DNA from: ATX-6F1 sp943369485
GTDB taxonomy: Bacteria; Cyanobacteriota; Cyanobacteriia; PCC-6307; Cyanobiaceae
Reading direction: 5' to 3'
NCBI GenBank assembly: GCA_943369485.1
Contig: CALRNH020000010.1
Span: 85,889-149,888, forward strand
Length of the DNA stretch: 64,000 bases
Both the position numbers and the translations under genes were made by a program. Under the pieces are notes generated by a model. It made no database searches. It saw nothing but the letters and a program-made list of their open reading frames with translations, and had not been told where the DNA came from. Shown here one piece after another: positions 17,934 through 26,188 of the stretch (position 1 is the stretch's first letter; every line of letters begins with the position of its first letter).

Positions 17934-18713
17934 ATGCCTTGGCAGCTTTTGCCGCTGCTACCCCTGGGCATCCTGGCGGGTCTGCTCTCAGGGGTGCTGG
18001 GCATCGGCGGCGGCCTGGTGTTTTCGCCGCTGCTGCTTCTGCTGGGCCTGGATCCCCACCAGGCCATGGCCACCAGCACCCTGGCCATCGTCCCCACCAC
18101 CCTGGCCGGCACCTGGGCCCATCTGCGCAGCCGCAGCCTTCCCCTGGGGCCGGGAATCGCGATCGGCGCTGGCGCCGTGGTCACCGGGGTGCTGTTCAGC
18201 CAAGTGGGCCGCGTGCTCAACGGCTGGCAACTGCTGGCCCTGCAGGCGCTGATGTACCTGGTGGTGGCGTTCTCGATCCAGTCGAAGGAGTCGCGGCCTG
18301 AAGCGGCCCAGCTTCACCACCTCACCCAGGGGGTTCCACCCCTGTGGGGCCTGGGGGCGGTGGGACTGGTGGCGGGGATCGCCGGGGGAATGCTGGGGGT
18401 GGGCGGCGGTCTGGTGATGGTGCCGCTGATGGTGCGGGGGCTGAAGCTGCCGATCCATCTGGCGATCCGCCTCAGCACCCTGGCCGTGTTCTGCTCGTCC
18501 ACCGCCGCCTCACCCGCCTTCCTGGCCGATGGCCGGGGTGAACTGGCCACGGCCCTGCTGCTGGGGGGGATGGCCGCGGTTGGTTCCCAGTGGTCAGCCT
18601 CCCGGCTCAACCGTGTCAGTGAGGGGCGGCTGGTGTGGATGCTGCGGCTGGTGGCGATCAGCCTGGCGCTGGACAGCTGCCGAAGAGCCACGACTCTGTT
18701 GCTGGCCGGTTGA
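17934..18713 (+). CDS. TSUP (TauE/SafE) family membrane permease
   Basis: The 259-residue protein is highly hydrophobic, with about eight membrane segments, and shows the internal duplication typical of the family. The motif LAGLLSGVLGIGGGLVFSP lies near the N-terminus and VAGIAGGMLGVGGGLVMVP near the middle. Family members export or import sulfite, sulfoacetate and other small anions; the substrate is unknown. The ATG at 17934 directly precedes the first membrane segment. Earlier in-frame starts at 17820 and 17889 are possible but overlap the divergent ligase gene. Confidence 0.88.
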   Translation: MPWQLLPLLPLGILAGLLSGVLGIGGGLVFSPLLLLLGLDPHQAMATSTLAIVPTTLAGTWAHLRSRSLPLGPGIAIGAGAVVTGVLFSQVGRVLNGWQLLALQALMYLVVAFSIQSKESRPEAAQLHHLTQGVPPLWGLGAVGLVAGIAGGMLGVGGGLVMVPLMVRGLKLPIHLAIRLSTLAVFCSSTAASPAFLADGRGELATALLLGGMAAVGSQWSASRLNRVSEGRLVWMLRLVAISLALDSCRRATTLLLAG

Positions 18714-18723
18714 AGCCTTCGGA

Positions 18724-19350
18724 TTAAGGGTTAAGGGTCGACACGTCCAGGGGCTTCCAGAACTCCTGATCCAGCTCGTACCCGAGCACGGCGGCCATCT
18801 GGGCCAGGTTCGCCCGAGTGGCGATCCCCTGGCGTGCACCCCAGCCCTCAAGTTGAAACAGCCGGTGGGTGATCCAGAGCTCCAGACTCTCTGGGGCGAA
18901 GCGCAACCCCTCGCTGGGACTGAAGCCGTGGGGCAGCAGCATCGCCACATGGCGGGCCAGCTGGCCGCCGCCACGCTCCAGCACAAGGGGCAACCAGGGA
19001 TAAAGGGCATCCGCCCGCAGGCTCCAGAGCCTCAACTCAGGAATCTCGGAGCGTTCCCGCGGATCGCCCTCCTGCAGGGGCCAATCGAATTGAAGTTCCA
19101 GCACCGGTCCGAGGGCCAGCAACTCCGCCGCCCCCAGCGCTGCCCAGGGGGCCAGCGGAGCCAGATCAAGGCTCCGGATCACCACGGGATCGAGCTTGAT
19201 CAAGGTGGGAGGGGCAAGCGGCAAAGTCAGGGGCTCATCGGCGCGAGCGGACCCTAAGGGGCCTCGAGCGGGGATGGCGGTCGAGCGATCAAGCGTCGAG
19301 CCATCAAGAGCTGTGACAGCAACAGCCCTGGGGATGACCTTTCCGCTCAC
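18724..19350 (-). CDS. crr6: CRR6 family NDH-1 subunit NdhI maturation factor
   Basis: The conserved core has IRSLDLAPLAPW, an EIPELRLWSLRADALYPWL motif, RHVAMLLPHGFSPSEG, and a C-terminal MAAVLGYELDQEFW. These match the CRR6 (DUF1817) family, which in chloroplasts and cyanobacteria helps mature NdhI and assemble NDH-1. That fits the two specialised NDH-1 operons elsewhere in this window. The start is uncertain. The frame is open to 19449, but this would overlap psaM on the other strand. The conserved domain begins near 19220. I list the GTG at 19350; a TTG at 19224 would leave the conserved core intact. Confidence 0.82.
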   Translation of the reverse strand: MSGKVIPRAVAVTALDGSTLDRSTAIPARGPLGSARADEPLTLPLAPPTLIKLDPVVIRSLDLAPLAPWAALGAAELLALGPVLELQFDWPLQEGDPRERSEIPELRLWSLRADALYPWLPLVLERGGGQLARHVAMLLPHGFSPSEGLRFAPESLELWITHRLFQLEGWGARQGIATRANLAQMAAVLGYELDQEFWKPLDVSTLNP

Positions 19351-19392
19351 AGCCAGGACAATGGCCAGGACAAAGTCGAATCGCCAAGGGTC

Positions 19393-19497
19393 ATGATCTC
19401 TCCTATCACCCAGGCCGAAGTTCTGATTGCCCTCGTGGTGGCCGCCCATGCCGGCGTGCTCGCCGTGCGCCTGGCCGTGAGTCTTTACAAGGCCTGA
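19393..19497 (+). CDS. psaM: Photosystem I reaction centre subunit XII (PsaM)
   Basis: This is a 34-residue open frame starting MISPITQAEVLIALVV and ending VRLAVSLYKA, a single membrane helix. Short Ala/Val-rich sequences with LALRLxxSLY ends are typical of PsaM, which sits near the trimer interface of photosystem I. The pattern 'AALVVA..HAGVLAVRL' fits picocyanobacterial PsaM as I remember it, but I could not run an alignment. It is too short for default gene callers. The neighbouring unknown gene and por follow on the same strand. Confidence 0.8.
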   Translation: MISPITQAEVLIALVVAAHAGVLAVRLAVSLYKA

Positions 19498-19554
19498 TCA
19501 GCGGAACAATCGGCTCGAATCCCTTGGCATGGCGATCGGCCTCTGCTACAAGCA

Positions 19555-20133
19555 GTGTCGATCGGAGACCCAGCGTTGACCAGCTCACCCGTTCACGCCG
19601 CGAGCCGCTCATCCCAGCGCCCCAAAGGGCGACGCCAGGCATCCCGTCAGGAGTCCACCAGGGCGTCGAGCCCAAAGGCGATGCCGTGGCAGTCGGTGCC
19701 GCTTCAGTCGGTGCCGGCCTTGGCGGACGCGGCCCTCAGCCCCCAGGCGGCGGGAGATCGACTGGCCACTTCAGGCCTTTCCAGCGAGCGCCGGGAACTG
19801 CTCTGCAGTGTGATCGGATTGTCCGTGAAGCTGGGGCTGTCCTGTGTGGTGGCCGTCAGCCTGTTCCGTATCGCCGGCGCTTACCAGGAACGGCTGGATC
19901 GCAACGGTGAGCTCTCCGCCATCCTCGACATCGAGAACGCCAAACTCACCAAGGCCGAAGAACGTTTCGACAGCCTGTTTGCCACCAACGGTGAACAGCG
20001 CCTGATCGGTGAGCAGAACCAGTGGATCGCCCCCAACCGTCTGCGGGTGGTCTGGCAACAACCCCAGGAGAGCGCATTTCCTTCTGTTGAGCACGTTCCC
20101 GTCCAGTCCGGGAAGGCCACCCTGCGTCCGTAG
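19555..20133 (+). CDS. Hypothetical single-pass membrane protein
   Basis: The 192-residue product was not recognised. It has a long, Ser/Arg/Gln-rich N-terminal region (about 80 residues), one membrane helix (about residues 84-110: CSVIGLSVKLGLSCVVAVSL), and then a charged, probably coiled-coil segment (LDIENAKLTKAEERFDSLF). The end contains QNQWIAPNRLRVVWQQP. The topology (cytoplasmic tail, one helix, short coiled coil) recalls FtsL/FtsB-like proteins, but this is only a resemblance. The GTG start at 19555 could be later. It lies 57 bases after psaM and 29 bases before por. Confidence 0.65.
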   Translation: MSIGDPALTSSPVHAASRSSQRPKGRRQASRQESTRASSPKAMPWQSVPLQSVPALADAALSPQAAGDRLATSGLSSERRELLCSVIGLSVKLGLSCVVAVSLFRIAGAYQERLDRNGELSAILDIENAKLTKAEERFDSLFATNGEQRLIGEQNQWIAPNRLRVVWQQPQESAFPSVEHVPVQSGKATLRP

Positions 20134-20162
20134 GTTGAGGCTCCCGTGACCGTCAGGTTGCC

Positions 20163-21254
20163 ATGTCCGCCGAGCCATCGACCAGCCCTTCCACGGCCGC
20201 AACCAGCGGCCGGGGCGATGCCGGCACCGTTCTGATCACAGGCACCACCTCAGGGGTGGGCCTCAATGCCGTGAAGGCTCTGGTGGATCGGGGCTGGACC
20301 GTGGTCACCGCCAACCGCGACCCGGTCCGTGCGGCAGCGGCGGCCACCTCCCTGGGCATCCCCTGCGATCATCTGCATCACCTGCGCATCGACCTGGGCG
20401 ACCTCAACAGCGTGCGCGTGGGAGTCGAGGCCCTGGTGGATTCCCTTGGCTTTCCCATTGACGCCCTGGTGATCAACGCGGCGATCTACAAGCCCCAGCT
20501 CAAGGAGGCGGAGCGATCACCCCAGGGCTATGAGATCTCGATGGCCACCAATCACTTCGGCCATTTCCTGCTCATTCAGATGTTGCTTGGTGATCTCCAA
20601 CGCTCGAAGCACCCTTCGAGGCGGGTGGTGATCCTGGGCACCGTAACCGCCAACTCCAAGGAGCTCGGAGGAAAGATCCCCATCCCAGCGCCCGCCGATC
20701 TGGGCGATCTCTCCGGCTTCGAAAAAGGCTTCAAGGCGCCGATCGCGATGGCCAGCGGCTTGCCCTTCAAGCCCGGCAAGGCCTACAAGGACAGCAAACT
20801 CTGCAACATGATCACCACCCAGGAATTGCACCGCCGGCTGCACGGCTCCACCGGAATTGTGTTCAGTTCGCTTTACCCCGGCTGCGTCGCCGACACGCCA
20901 TTGTTCCGCAACACGCCACGGCTGTTCCAGAAGATCTTTCCCTGGTTTCAGAAGAACATCACCGGCGGCTACATCACCCAGGCCCTGGCCGGGGAGCGGG
21001 TGGCCCAGGTGGTGGCTGATCCCGAGTTCGCCGTATCTGGAGCCCACTGGAGCTGGGGCAATCGCCAGAGGAAGGGGGGCAAGCAGTTCCTTCAGGAGCT
21101 CTCTGAAAAAGCCAGCGACCCGAGCACCGCCCGGCGCACCTGGGATCTTTCGATGAAACTGGTGGGCTGGCCTGAGCCAACCCCTTCCTTGGCTTTCCCC
21201 TTGGGAGAATCAGTCGAAACCAAGCAGGTCGAAGATGTCGCGGTCCTTCAATGA
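20163..21254 (+). CDS. por: Light-dependent protochlorophyllide oxidoreductase (LPOR)
   Basis: This SDR-fold enzyme reduces protochlorophyllide to chlorophyllide using NADPH and light. It has the cofactor motif TGTTSGVG, VINAAIYKP, the catalytic Tyr/Lys in KAYKDSKLCNM, and the C-terminal signature WSWGNRQRKGGKQFLQELSEKA. At 363 residues it is longer than the usual 320-335. There is a variable N-terminal 20 residues and an extra 28-residue tail after MKLVGW. The last 45 bases overlap the 3' end of chlL, which lies on the other strand and encodes part of the alternative, light-independent enzyme. Confidence 0.97.
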   Translation: MSAEPSTSPSTAATSGRGDAGTVLITGTTSGVGLNAVKALVDRGWTVVTANRDPVRAAAAATSLGIPCDHLHHLRIDLGDLNSVRVGVEALVDSLGFPIDALVINAAIYKPQLKEAERSPQGYEISMATNHFGHFLLIQMLLGDLQRSKHPSRRVVILGTVTANSKELGGKIPIPAPADLGDLSGFEKGFKAPIAMASGLPFKPGKAYKDSKLCNMITTQELHRRLHGSTGIVFSSLYPGCVADTPLFRNTPRLFQKIFPWFQKNITGGYITQALAGERVAQVVADPEFAVSGAHWSWGNRQRKGGKQFLQELSEKASDPSTARRTWDLSMKLVGWPEPTPSLAFPLGESVETKQVEDVAVLQ

Positions 21255-22124
21255 TTCAGCCTCCAGCGGCTCGACATCGTTGAGCATCTTGCTGGCCAGG
21301 CTCAGGTATTCCTGCTGAACCGCATCCACCTCCGGGCTGCTTTCCATTTCGAAGATCGTGCATTTCTTCAGCCGTGAACGGCGGATGGCGTCGACGGTCT
21401 TGAAGTGGGCCATGGTGCGCAGGCCGGTGCGCTCGTTGAACTTGTCAATCTGATCGGTCTCCTCGGAGCGGTTGGCGATCACACCACCAAGACGCACCTT
21501 GTAGTTCTTGGCCTTGGCGTTGATGGCCTGCATGATCCGATTCATCGCAAAGATCGAATCGAAATCGTTGGCGGTCACGATCAGGCAGTAGTTGGCGTGC
21601 TGCAGCGGAGCGGCGAAGCCACCGCAGACCACATCGCCCAGCACATCGAAGATCACCACATCGGTGTCTTCCAGCAGATGGTGTTCCTTGAGCAGCTTCA
21701 CCGTCTGCCCGGTGACGTAGCCGCCGCAGCCGGTGCCGGCGGGCGGGCCCCCGGATTCCACGCACATCACCCCGTTGAAGCCCTCGAACACGAAATCTTC
21801 AGGCCGCAGTTCCTCGGTGTGAAAGTCGACGGTTTCAAGGATGTCGATCACCGTGGGCACCATCTTCTTGGTGAGGGTGAAGGTGGAATCGTGCTTGGGA
21901 TCGCAGCCGATCTGGAGCACCCGTTTGCCCAGCTTCGAGAAAGCTGCGGAAAGGTTCGACGAAGTGGTGGATTTGCCAATGCCACCCTTGCCGTAGACGG
22001 CGATCACCAGAGCGCCTTCCTCAATCGCCATGCCCGGCTCCTGATGCACCTGCAAGCTGCCTTCGCCATCTTCACGGGGATTGCTGGCGCCCGTGGTCGC
22101 AGGAGGAATGAGTGTGGAGGTCAT
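21210..22124 (-). CDS. chlL: Light-independent protochlorophyllide reductase iron-sulfur ATP-binding subunit
   Basis: ChlL is the NifH-like reductase component that passes electrons to ChlN-ChlB with ATP hydrolysis. The 304-residue protein has the P-loop YGKGGIGKSTTSSN, the switch and cluster-ligand Cys in PPAGTGCGGY, and the second Cys in LGDVVCGGFAAP. The N-terminal 30 residues are variable. It is the last gene of the order chlN-chlB-chlL, separated from chlB by 125 bases with inverted repeats. Its 3' end overlaps por. Confidence 0.98.
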   Translation of the reverse strand: MTSTLIPPATTGASNPREDGEGSLQVHQEPGMAIEEGALVIAVYGKGGIGKSTTSSNLSAAFSKLGKRVLQIGCDPKHDSTFTLTKKMVPTVIDILETVDFHTEELRPEDFVFEGFNGVMCVESGGPPAGTGCGGYVTGQTVKLLKEHHLLEDTDVVIFDVLGDVVCGGFAAPLQHANYCLIVTANDFDSIFAMNRIMQAINAKAKNYKVRLGGVIANRSEETDQIDKFNERTGLRTMAHFKTVDAIRRSRLKKCTIFEMESSPEVDAVQQEYLSLASKMLNDVEPLEAESLKDRDIFDLLGFD

Positions 22125-22165
22125 GGGGTAACGAATGGGGAAGGAAGGCCGGTCAACCGGCGGAT

Positions 22166-22240
22166 CACTCCTAAGGGACCAGCCTGATCAAGTCAGATCG
22201 CGGTTGTCGCTTGAACAAGCAAACCGAAACATCAGGAGTG
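22166..22240 (-). repeat. Inverted repeat in the chlB-chlL spacer
   Basis: CACTCCT at 22166-22172 and AGGAGTG at 22234-22240 are perfect 7-base inverted arms about 60 bases apart. An inner hairpin at 22148-22161 (GCCGG, TCAA, CCGGC) lies nearby. Together they could fold the chlB-chlL intergenic mRNA and set processing or relative expression. No T-run is present, so this is not a standard terminator. Confidence 0.35.
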
Positions 22241-22249
22241 CCTGAGGCC

Positions 22250-23917
22250 TCAGCGGCTGAAGTGGGCCTTGGCGTCGTAAAGGGTTTCGGCATCGATCAG
22301 CGCCAACCCCCGCTCCCTGGCAAAGGCTTCTGTGTTTTTGCGGACTTTGCCCCGCACGAAGAAGGGAATCTTCGCCAGTTCCGCATCTCCGTCCTGGGTC
22401 CAGGTGGGCTCTCCGGGCAACGGGGAAGGCTCCTGGATCGGCAGGGCCGTGACTGTGGAGGTCTCCGTGGTGACCACAGCCACGGCGGTCTCCACAGGGG
22501 GAACCTGCTCGGCCACGGGGGCCATTGATGGGGCCCCATCCCCCAGGTGGCTGCGGTGGCCGTCCACGAACTCGAAGTCGTGGCGGAACATCCCGATCAG
22601 ATGCTCCTCAAGCCCCATCATCAGCGGGTGCACCCAGGAATCGAAGATCACGTTGGCCCCCTCCCAGCCCATCTGGGGGGCGTAGCGGGCCGGCACGTCC
22701 TGCACGTGCAGCGGAGCGCTGATCACCGCGCAGGGCAGACCGAGCCGCTTGGCACTGTGGCGCTCCATCTGGGTGCCGAGCACCAACTCGGCGGCCGCCT
22801 CACCCATGGCCTTCTCCACCGCCAGATAGTCGTCGGTGATCAGGGCCTCCAGGCCGAGTTCGGCGGCGGCGGCCCGCACCTCCCGGGCCTGCTCGCGGCT
22901 GTAGCTGCCCAGCCCCACCACCTTGAAGCCGAGTTCCCGCGAAGCGATCCGGGCGGCGGCGATGGCATGGGTGGCATCGGCGAAGATGAACACCCGCTTG
23001 CCGGTGAGGTAGGTGGAATCGACGGAACGGGAGTACCAAGGCAGTCGGGATCGGCGCTCGGCCTCACTCGGCTGGCCTTCGGTTGTCTGGAGCTCTACCG
23101 GAAGTTCAAGATCGAGAACGGCATGCAGTTCCCGCAGGAAGTCAGCGGTGGCACCGATACCGATCGGCACCGTGCGCACCACCGGCAGGCCGAAGCTGCG
23201 CTCCAGCCAGCTGCACGCCGGCCCCGCCACCTCCGGGTAGAGGCAGACATTGGCATCGGCGCTGGAAAGTCGGAGCAGATCCGCGGGCCGGGCACCCAGT
23301 GGCGCCACCACAGCCACATCGATGCCGTGCTCCCCCAGCAGACGTGTGATCTCAAGCACGTCATCGCGGCAACGGAAACCCAACAGGCTGGGACCGAGCA
23401 GGTTGACCCGGGGACGTCGGCCCTCCGCACGCCAACGGGAGGGGGAGGGTTTGGGGGTGCCCGGCGGTGGCAGCTGGTCCTTGAGCAGGGTGCGCACCAG
23501 CTGGTAGAAGGTCTCGGCCGCCCCCCAGTTCTCCTTCTTGGAGTACGCCGGCAATTCCAGACTCACCATCGGCACTCCCAGGTCCATGCCGGCGGCCAGA
23601 GCGCCGGGCTGGTCCTGGATCAGCTCAGCGGTGCAGCTCTCGCCCACCAGCAGCGCTTCAGGGCGGAAACGGGCCACCGCATCCCGGATCGAGCGTTGCA
23701 CCAGCTCGGCCGTGTCGCCACCCAGGTCGCGGGCCTGGAAGGTGGTGTAGGTGACGGGAGGCCGCCGTCCCCGCCGCTCGATCATGGTGAACAGCAGATC
23801 GGCGTAGGTGTCGCCCTGGGGGGCATGCAGCACGTAGTGCACCCCCTCCATCGAGGTGGCGATGCGCATCGCGCCCACGTGCGGGGGGCCTTCGTAGGTC
23901 CAGAGGGTCAGTTCCAT
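22250..23917 (-). CDS. chlB: Light-independent protochlorophyllide reductase subunit B
   Basis: ChlB forms the NifK-like half of the catalytic ChlN-ChlB tetramer that binds protochlorophyllide and shares the 4Fe-4S cluster. The 555-residue product starts MELTLWTYEGPPHVGAMR, as expected. It includes LLVGESCTAELIQDQPG, ITDDYLAVEKAM and GLPCAVISAPLHVQDVPARY, and a conserved C-terminal domain ending in a helix with ETLYDAKAHF. The linker near residues 455-510 is a variable Pro/Thr-rich insert. The ATG at 23917 is seven bases after the chlN stop, so an upstream in-frame start at 23986 is unlikely. Confidence 0.98.
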   Translation of the reverse strand: MELTLWTYEGPPHVGAMRIATSMEGVHYVLHAPQGDTYADLLFTMIERRGRRPPVTYTTFQARDLGGDTAELVQRSIRDAVARFRPEALLVGESCTAELIQDQPGALAAGMDLGVPMVSLELPAYSKKENWGAAETFYQLVRTLLKDQLPPPGTPKPSPSRWRAEGRRPRVNLLGPSLLGFRCRDDVLEITRLLGEHGIDVAVVAPLGARPADLLRLSSADANVCLYPEVAGPACSWLERSFGLPVVRTVPIGIGATADFLRELHAVLDLELPVELQTTEGQPSEAERRSRLPWYSRSVDSTYLTGKRVFIFADATHAIAAARIASRELGFKVVGLGSYSREQAREVRAAAAELGLEALITDDYLAVEKAMGEAAAELVLGTQMERHSAKRLGLPCAVISAPLHVQDVPARYAPQMGWEGANVIFDSWVHPLMMGLEEHLIGMFRHDFEFVDGHRSHLGDGAPSMAPVAEQVPPVETAVAVVTTETSTVTALPIQEPSPLPGEPTWTQDGDAELAKIPFFVRGKVRKNTEAFARERGLALIDAETLYDAKAHFSR

Positions 23918-23924
23918 GGGGTTC

Positions 23925-25187
23925 TCAGGAGAGCTGCAGAAGGGCCCGGCGCCGCAGGGGCCGCGCGAAGAGTTCGGCCAGGTCACCGGCCTGGTCGCAG
24001 CCGTGGATCGGGCTGAACACCAGTTCGATCGACCACTTGGTGGCGATGCCTTCGGCCTCGAGAGGATTCGCCAGCCCCAGACCGCAGAGCACCAGATCGG
24101 GACGCTCGGCCCGTACCCGCTCCAGCTGCCGATCGACGTCCTGCCCCTCGCTGAGTTGGGTGCCGGCGGGAAGCAGGGCCAGATCGGCGGCCATCAGCAG
24201 GCGGTCGAGGTAGGGGGTTCCGACCTCGACCAGCTCCATGCCGCATTCCCGACTGAGAAAGCGGGCCAGGGGGATCTCCATCTGGGAGTCCGGCAGCAGA
24301 AACAATCGCTTGCCCGCCAGCACCTTCCGATGGGGCTCGAGGGCCAAGCGGCCCCGCTCCACCAGGGGATCGAGCACCTCGGCGACCCGGGCGGAAGGCG
24401 CTCCGAAAGCCTTGGCGGCCTCCGCCATCCAGTCGCGGCTGCCCTCCACACCGAAGGGATAGGGCGCCTGCAGCAGGGTCGCTCCCCGGTGCTGCAGGGC
24501 CCGGGCCGTGGCGCTCAGGAAGGGCTGGGCCAGCAGCACTCGGGTTCCCTTGCCCACGGGCGGCAGCTCGGTGGAACGCCGCGGCGGCAGGCTGCGAACC
24601 GAGCTGATGCCCATCCGCTCGAAGATGAGCCGGAAGCGATCCTCCACCGCATCGGCCAGGGTGCCGACGATCAGCAGCTGCTCCTCGTCGCTGCTGCCCA
24701 TCAGGGGCAGCATCGCCAGCAGGGCGTTGTCTTCCCCCTGGGTGAAGGTGGTCTCGATGCCGCTGCCGGAGTAGTTCAGAACCCTCACCCGGCCCAGCAA
24801 CTGGGCGGAGAGTCGTTCGGCCGCCTTGGCCAGATCGAGCTTGATCACCTCACTGGGGCAGGAGCCAACCAGGAAGAGGGTGCGGATCTCGGGCCGGCGT
24901 TCCAGGAGATCCTTCACCAGACGATCGAGTTCATCGTTGGCATCCGCCAGGCCCGCCAGGTCGCGCTCGCCCAGGATCGCCGTGCCGAAACGTGGTTCAG
25001 CGAAGATCATCACGCCGGCGGCCGACTGGATCAGGTGGGCACAGGTGCGGGAGCCAACCACGAGAAAGAAGGCGTCGGGCATGCGGCGGTGCAGCCAGAC
25101 GATGGAGGTGAGGCCGCAGAACACTTCCCGCTGGCCGCTCTCCTTAAGCATCTCGGGTGGCGTCAGCTGAGCCGGCGACACGCTCAT
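23925..25187 (-). CDS. chlN: Light-independent protochlorophyllide reductase subunit N
   Basis: ChlN is the NifD-like partner of ChlB. The 420-residue product contains the three cluster cysteines expected of ChlN: EVFCGLTSIVW, GSRTCAHLIQ and FLVGSCPSEVIKLDL. The ATG at 25187 gives the N-terminus MSVSPAQLTPPEM; an in-frame upstream start at 25223 is possible. The gene leads the chlN-chlB-chlL operon. A DUF2062 gene on the same strand ends 79 bases upstream, so read-through from the NDH-1MS operon cannot be excluded. Confidence 0.97.
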   Translation of the reverse strand: MSVSPAQLTPPEMLKESGQREVFCGLTSIVWLHRRMPDAFFLVVGSRTCAHLIQSAAGVMIFAEPRFGTAILGERDLAGLADANDELDRLVKDLLERRPEIRTLFLVGSCPSEVIKLDLAKAAERLSAQLLGRVRVLNYSGSGIETTFTQGEDNALLAMLPLMGSSDEEQLLIVGTLADAVEDRFRLIFERMGISSVRSLPPRRSTELPPVGKGTRVLLAQPFLSATARALQHRGATLLQAPYPFGVEGSRDWMAEAAKAFGAPSARVAEVLDPLVERGRLALEPHRKVLAGKRLFLLPDSQMEIPLARFLSRECGMELVEVGTPYLDRLLMAADLALLPAGTQLSEGQDVDRQLERVRAERPDLVLCGLGLANPLEAEGIATKWSIELVFSPIHGCDQAGDLAELFARPLRRRALLQLS

Positions 25188-25266
25188 CGGCGTGACCTTT
25201 GGTGGGGGAGAGACCGTCCACAACGAAGGGAGGGCTGGGCCATTCGGTTCAAGGTTGTCATCGGGA

Positions 25267-25779
25267 TCAGTTGAGCGAATTTATAGCGACGGAGGCATGC
25301 TGCCGTTCCTTGTGCTGCAGCCAACGCCAGAACAGCCCACTGCAGACCAGAGCTGTCACCAGGCCCACCAGGGTGGAGCCGAGCATCAGGCGGCTGGTCA
25401 AGGACCAGCCCAGGGACATCGGATCCGGGTGGGAGAGGATGTCAGCCCCGGGCCAGGCAGGCCCGGGCCCGAGCAACAGGCTGCCCACCTGAAAATTGAG
25501 GTAGTAGATCGGCAGCGAGGTGAACGGGTTGCTGACCCAGGTGCCCGCCGCCGCCAGCAGATGGTTTCCGCGCACCAGGCTGGCCAGGCCAACGCCGAGC
25601 ACGGTCTGCAGACCGAAGAAGGGAAAACAACCGATGAAGACCCCAGCCGCCAGGCCGCGGGTGCGCTGGCCACGGCTGCCCTCCTGACGCCATAGCCAGA
25701 GAAGCAGTCGCCTGGCCTTCCAAAGCCAGACGTTGGCGGGCAGATGCCGCCTGAAGCGTGAGCGGCGCCGTGCTCTCAT
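25267..25779 (-). CDS. DUF2062 domain-containing membrane protein
   Basis: The 170-residue product has an Arg-rich N-terminus and two or three membrane segments. It has the DUF2062 hallmark GLAAGVFIGCFPFFGLQTVLGVGLA followed by GTWVSNPFTSLPIYYLNF (both shown in part: FIGCFPFFGLQ and WVSNPFTSLPIYY). The function of the family is unknown. The start ATG overlaps the TGA of cupS by four bases (25776-25779). It therefore looks like the last gene of the ndhF3-ndhD3-cupA-cupS operon, which would tie it to CO2 uptake or thylakoid membrane function. Confidence 0.85.
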   Translation of the reverse strand: MRARRRSRFRRHLPANVWLWKARRLLLWLWRQEGSRGQRTRGLAAGVFIGCFPFFGLQTVLGVGLASLVRGNHLLAAAGTWVSNPFTSLPIYYLNFQVGSLLLGPGPAWPGADILSHPDPMSLGWSLTSRLMLGSTLVGLVTALVCSGLFWRWLQHKERQHASVAINSLN

Positions 25780-26177
25780 CCCGGGAGGATCACGCGGTCG
25801 ATCACATGCACGATGCCGTTGTCGCAGACGATATCGGCGGAAACCACCGTGGCGTTCTTGACTTCGAAGGGCTCAGCGCGGCGAATCGGCACAGGTGCGC
25901 CCTCGAGACTCTCCCACTCGGGCTGATCGATCAATTCCGCGCGGGTGTGCGCCCCTGAAAGGACGTGAAATTTCAAGATCCGAGCCAGTTGAGGCACGTT
26001 ATCCACCAGTGTCTGAACCGTGCCTGGGGGCAGGGCGGCGAAGGCATCGTCGACGGGGGCGAACACCGTGAACGGACCGGGGCTCTCAAGCGCACCGGTG
26101 AGACCCGCCACCTCAACGGCGGTGAGCAGGGTGCCGAAGCAGCCGGCACCCTTGGCGGTTTCGATGATGTTGGCCAT
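25776..26177 (-). CDS. cupS: CupS, fasciclin-like small subunit of NDH-1MS
   Basis: The 133-residue protein is a single fasciclin domain, with FTVFAPVDDAFAALPPG, the central LKFHVLSGAH, and a C-terminal GIVHVIDRVILP. In cyanobacteria such as Synechocystis the small fasciclin-like CupS is encoded after cupA and belongs to the NDH-1MS CO2-uptake complex. Its position 11 bases after cupA supports this name rather than a generic fasciclin protein. The downstream DUF2062 gene overlaps by four bases. The gene has no signal peptide, which agrees with a cytoplasmic or stromal-side location. Confidence 0.9.
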   Translation of the reverse strand: MANIIETAKGAGCFGTLLTAVEVAGLTGALESPGPFTVFAPVDDAFAALPPGTVQTLVDNVPQLARILKFHVLSGAHTRAELIDQPEWESLEGAPVPIRRAEPFEVKNATVVSADIVCDNGIVHVIDRVILPG

Positions 26178-26188
26178 GGGGAGATCTC

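Noticed and set aside
19508..19528. GGCTCGAATCC resembles a tRNA T-loop
   Set aside because: No pairing T-stem, anticodon arm or acceptor stem around it.
22547..24016. Plus-strand open frame of 489 codons antisense to chlB
   Set aside because: Shadow of chlB caused by high third-position G+C; no family motifs.
23916..25274. Plus-strand open frame of 452 codons antisense to chlN
   Set aside because: It is a mirror frame of a well-conserved gene, with Gln/His/Gly-rich sequence typical of G+C-rich antisense frames. The sense strand has all ChlN motifs.
26000..26009. TTATCCACC resembles a DnaA box
   Set aside because: A single near-match inside cupS, more than 24 kb from dnaA; no cluster of boxes is present, so no origin is called.
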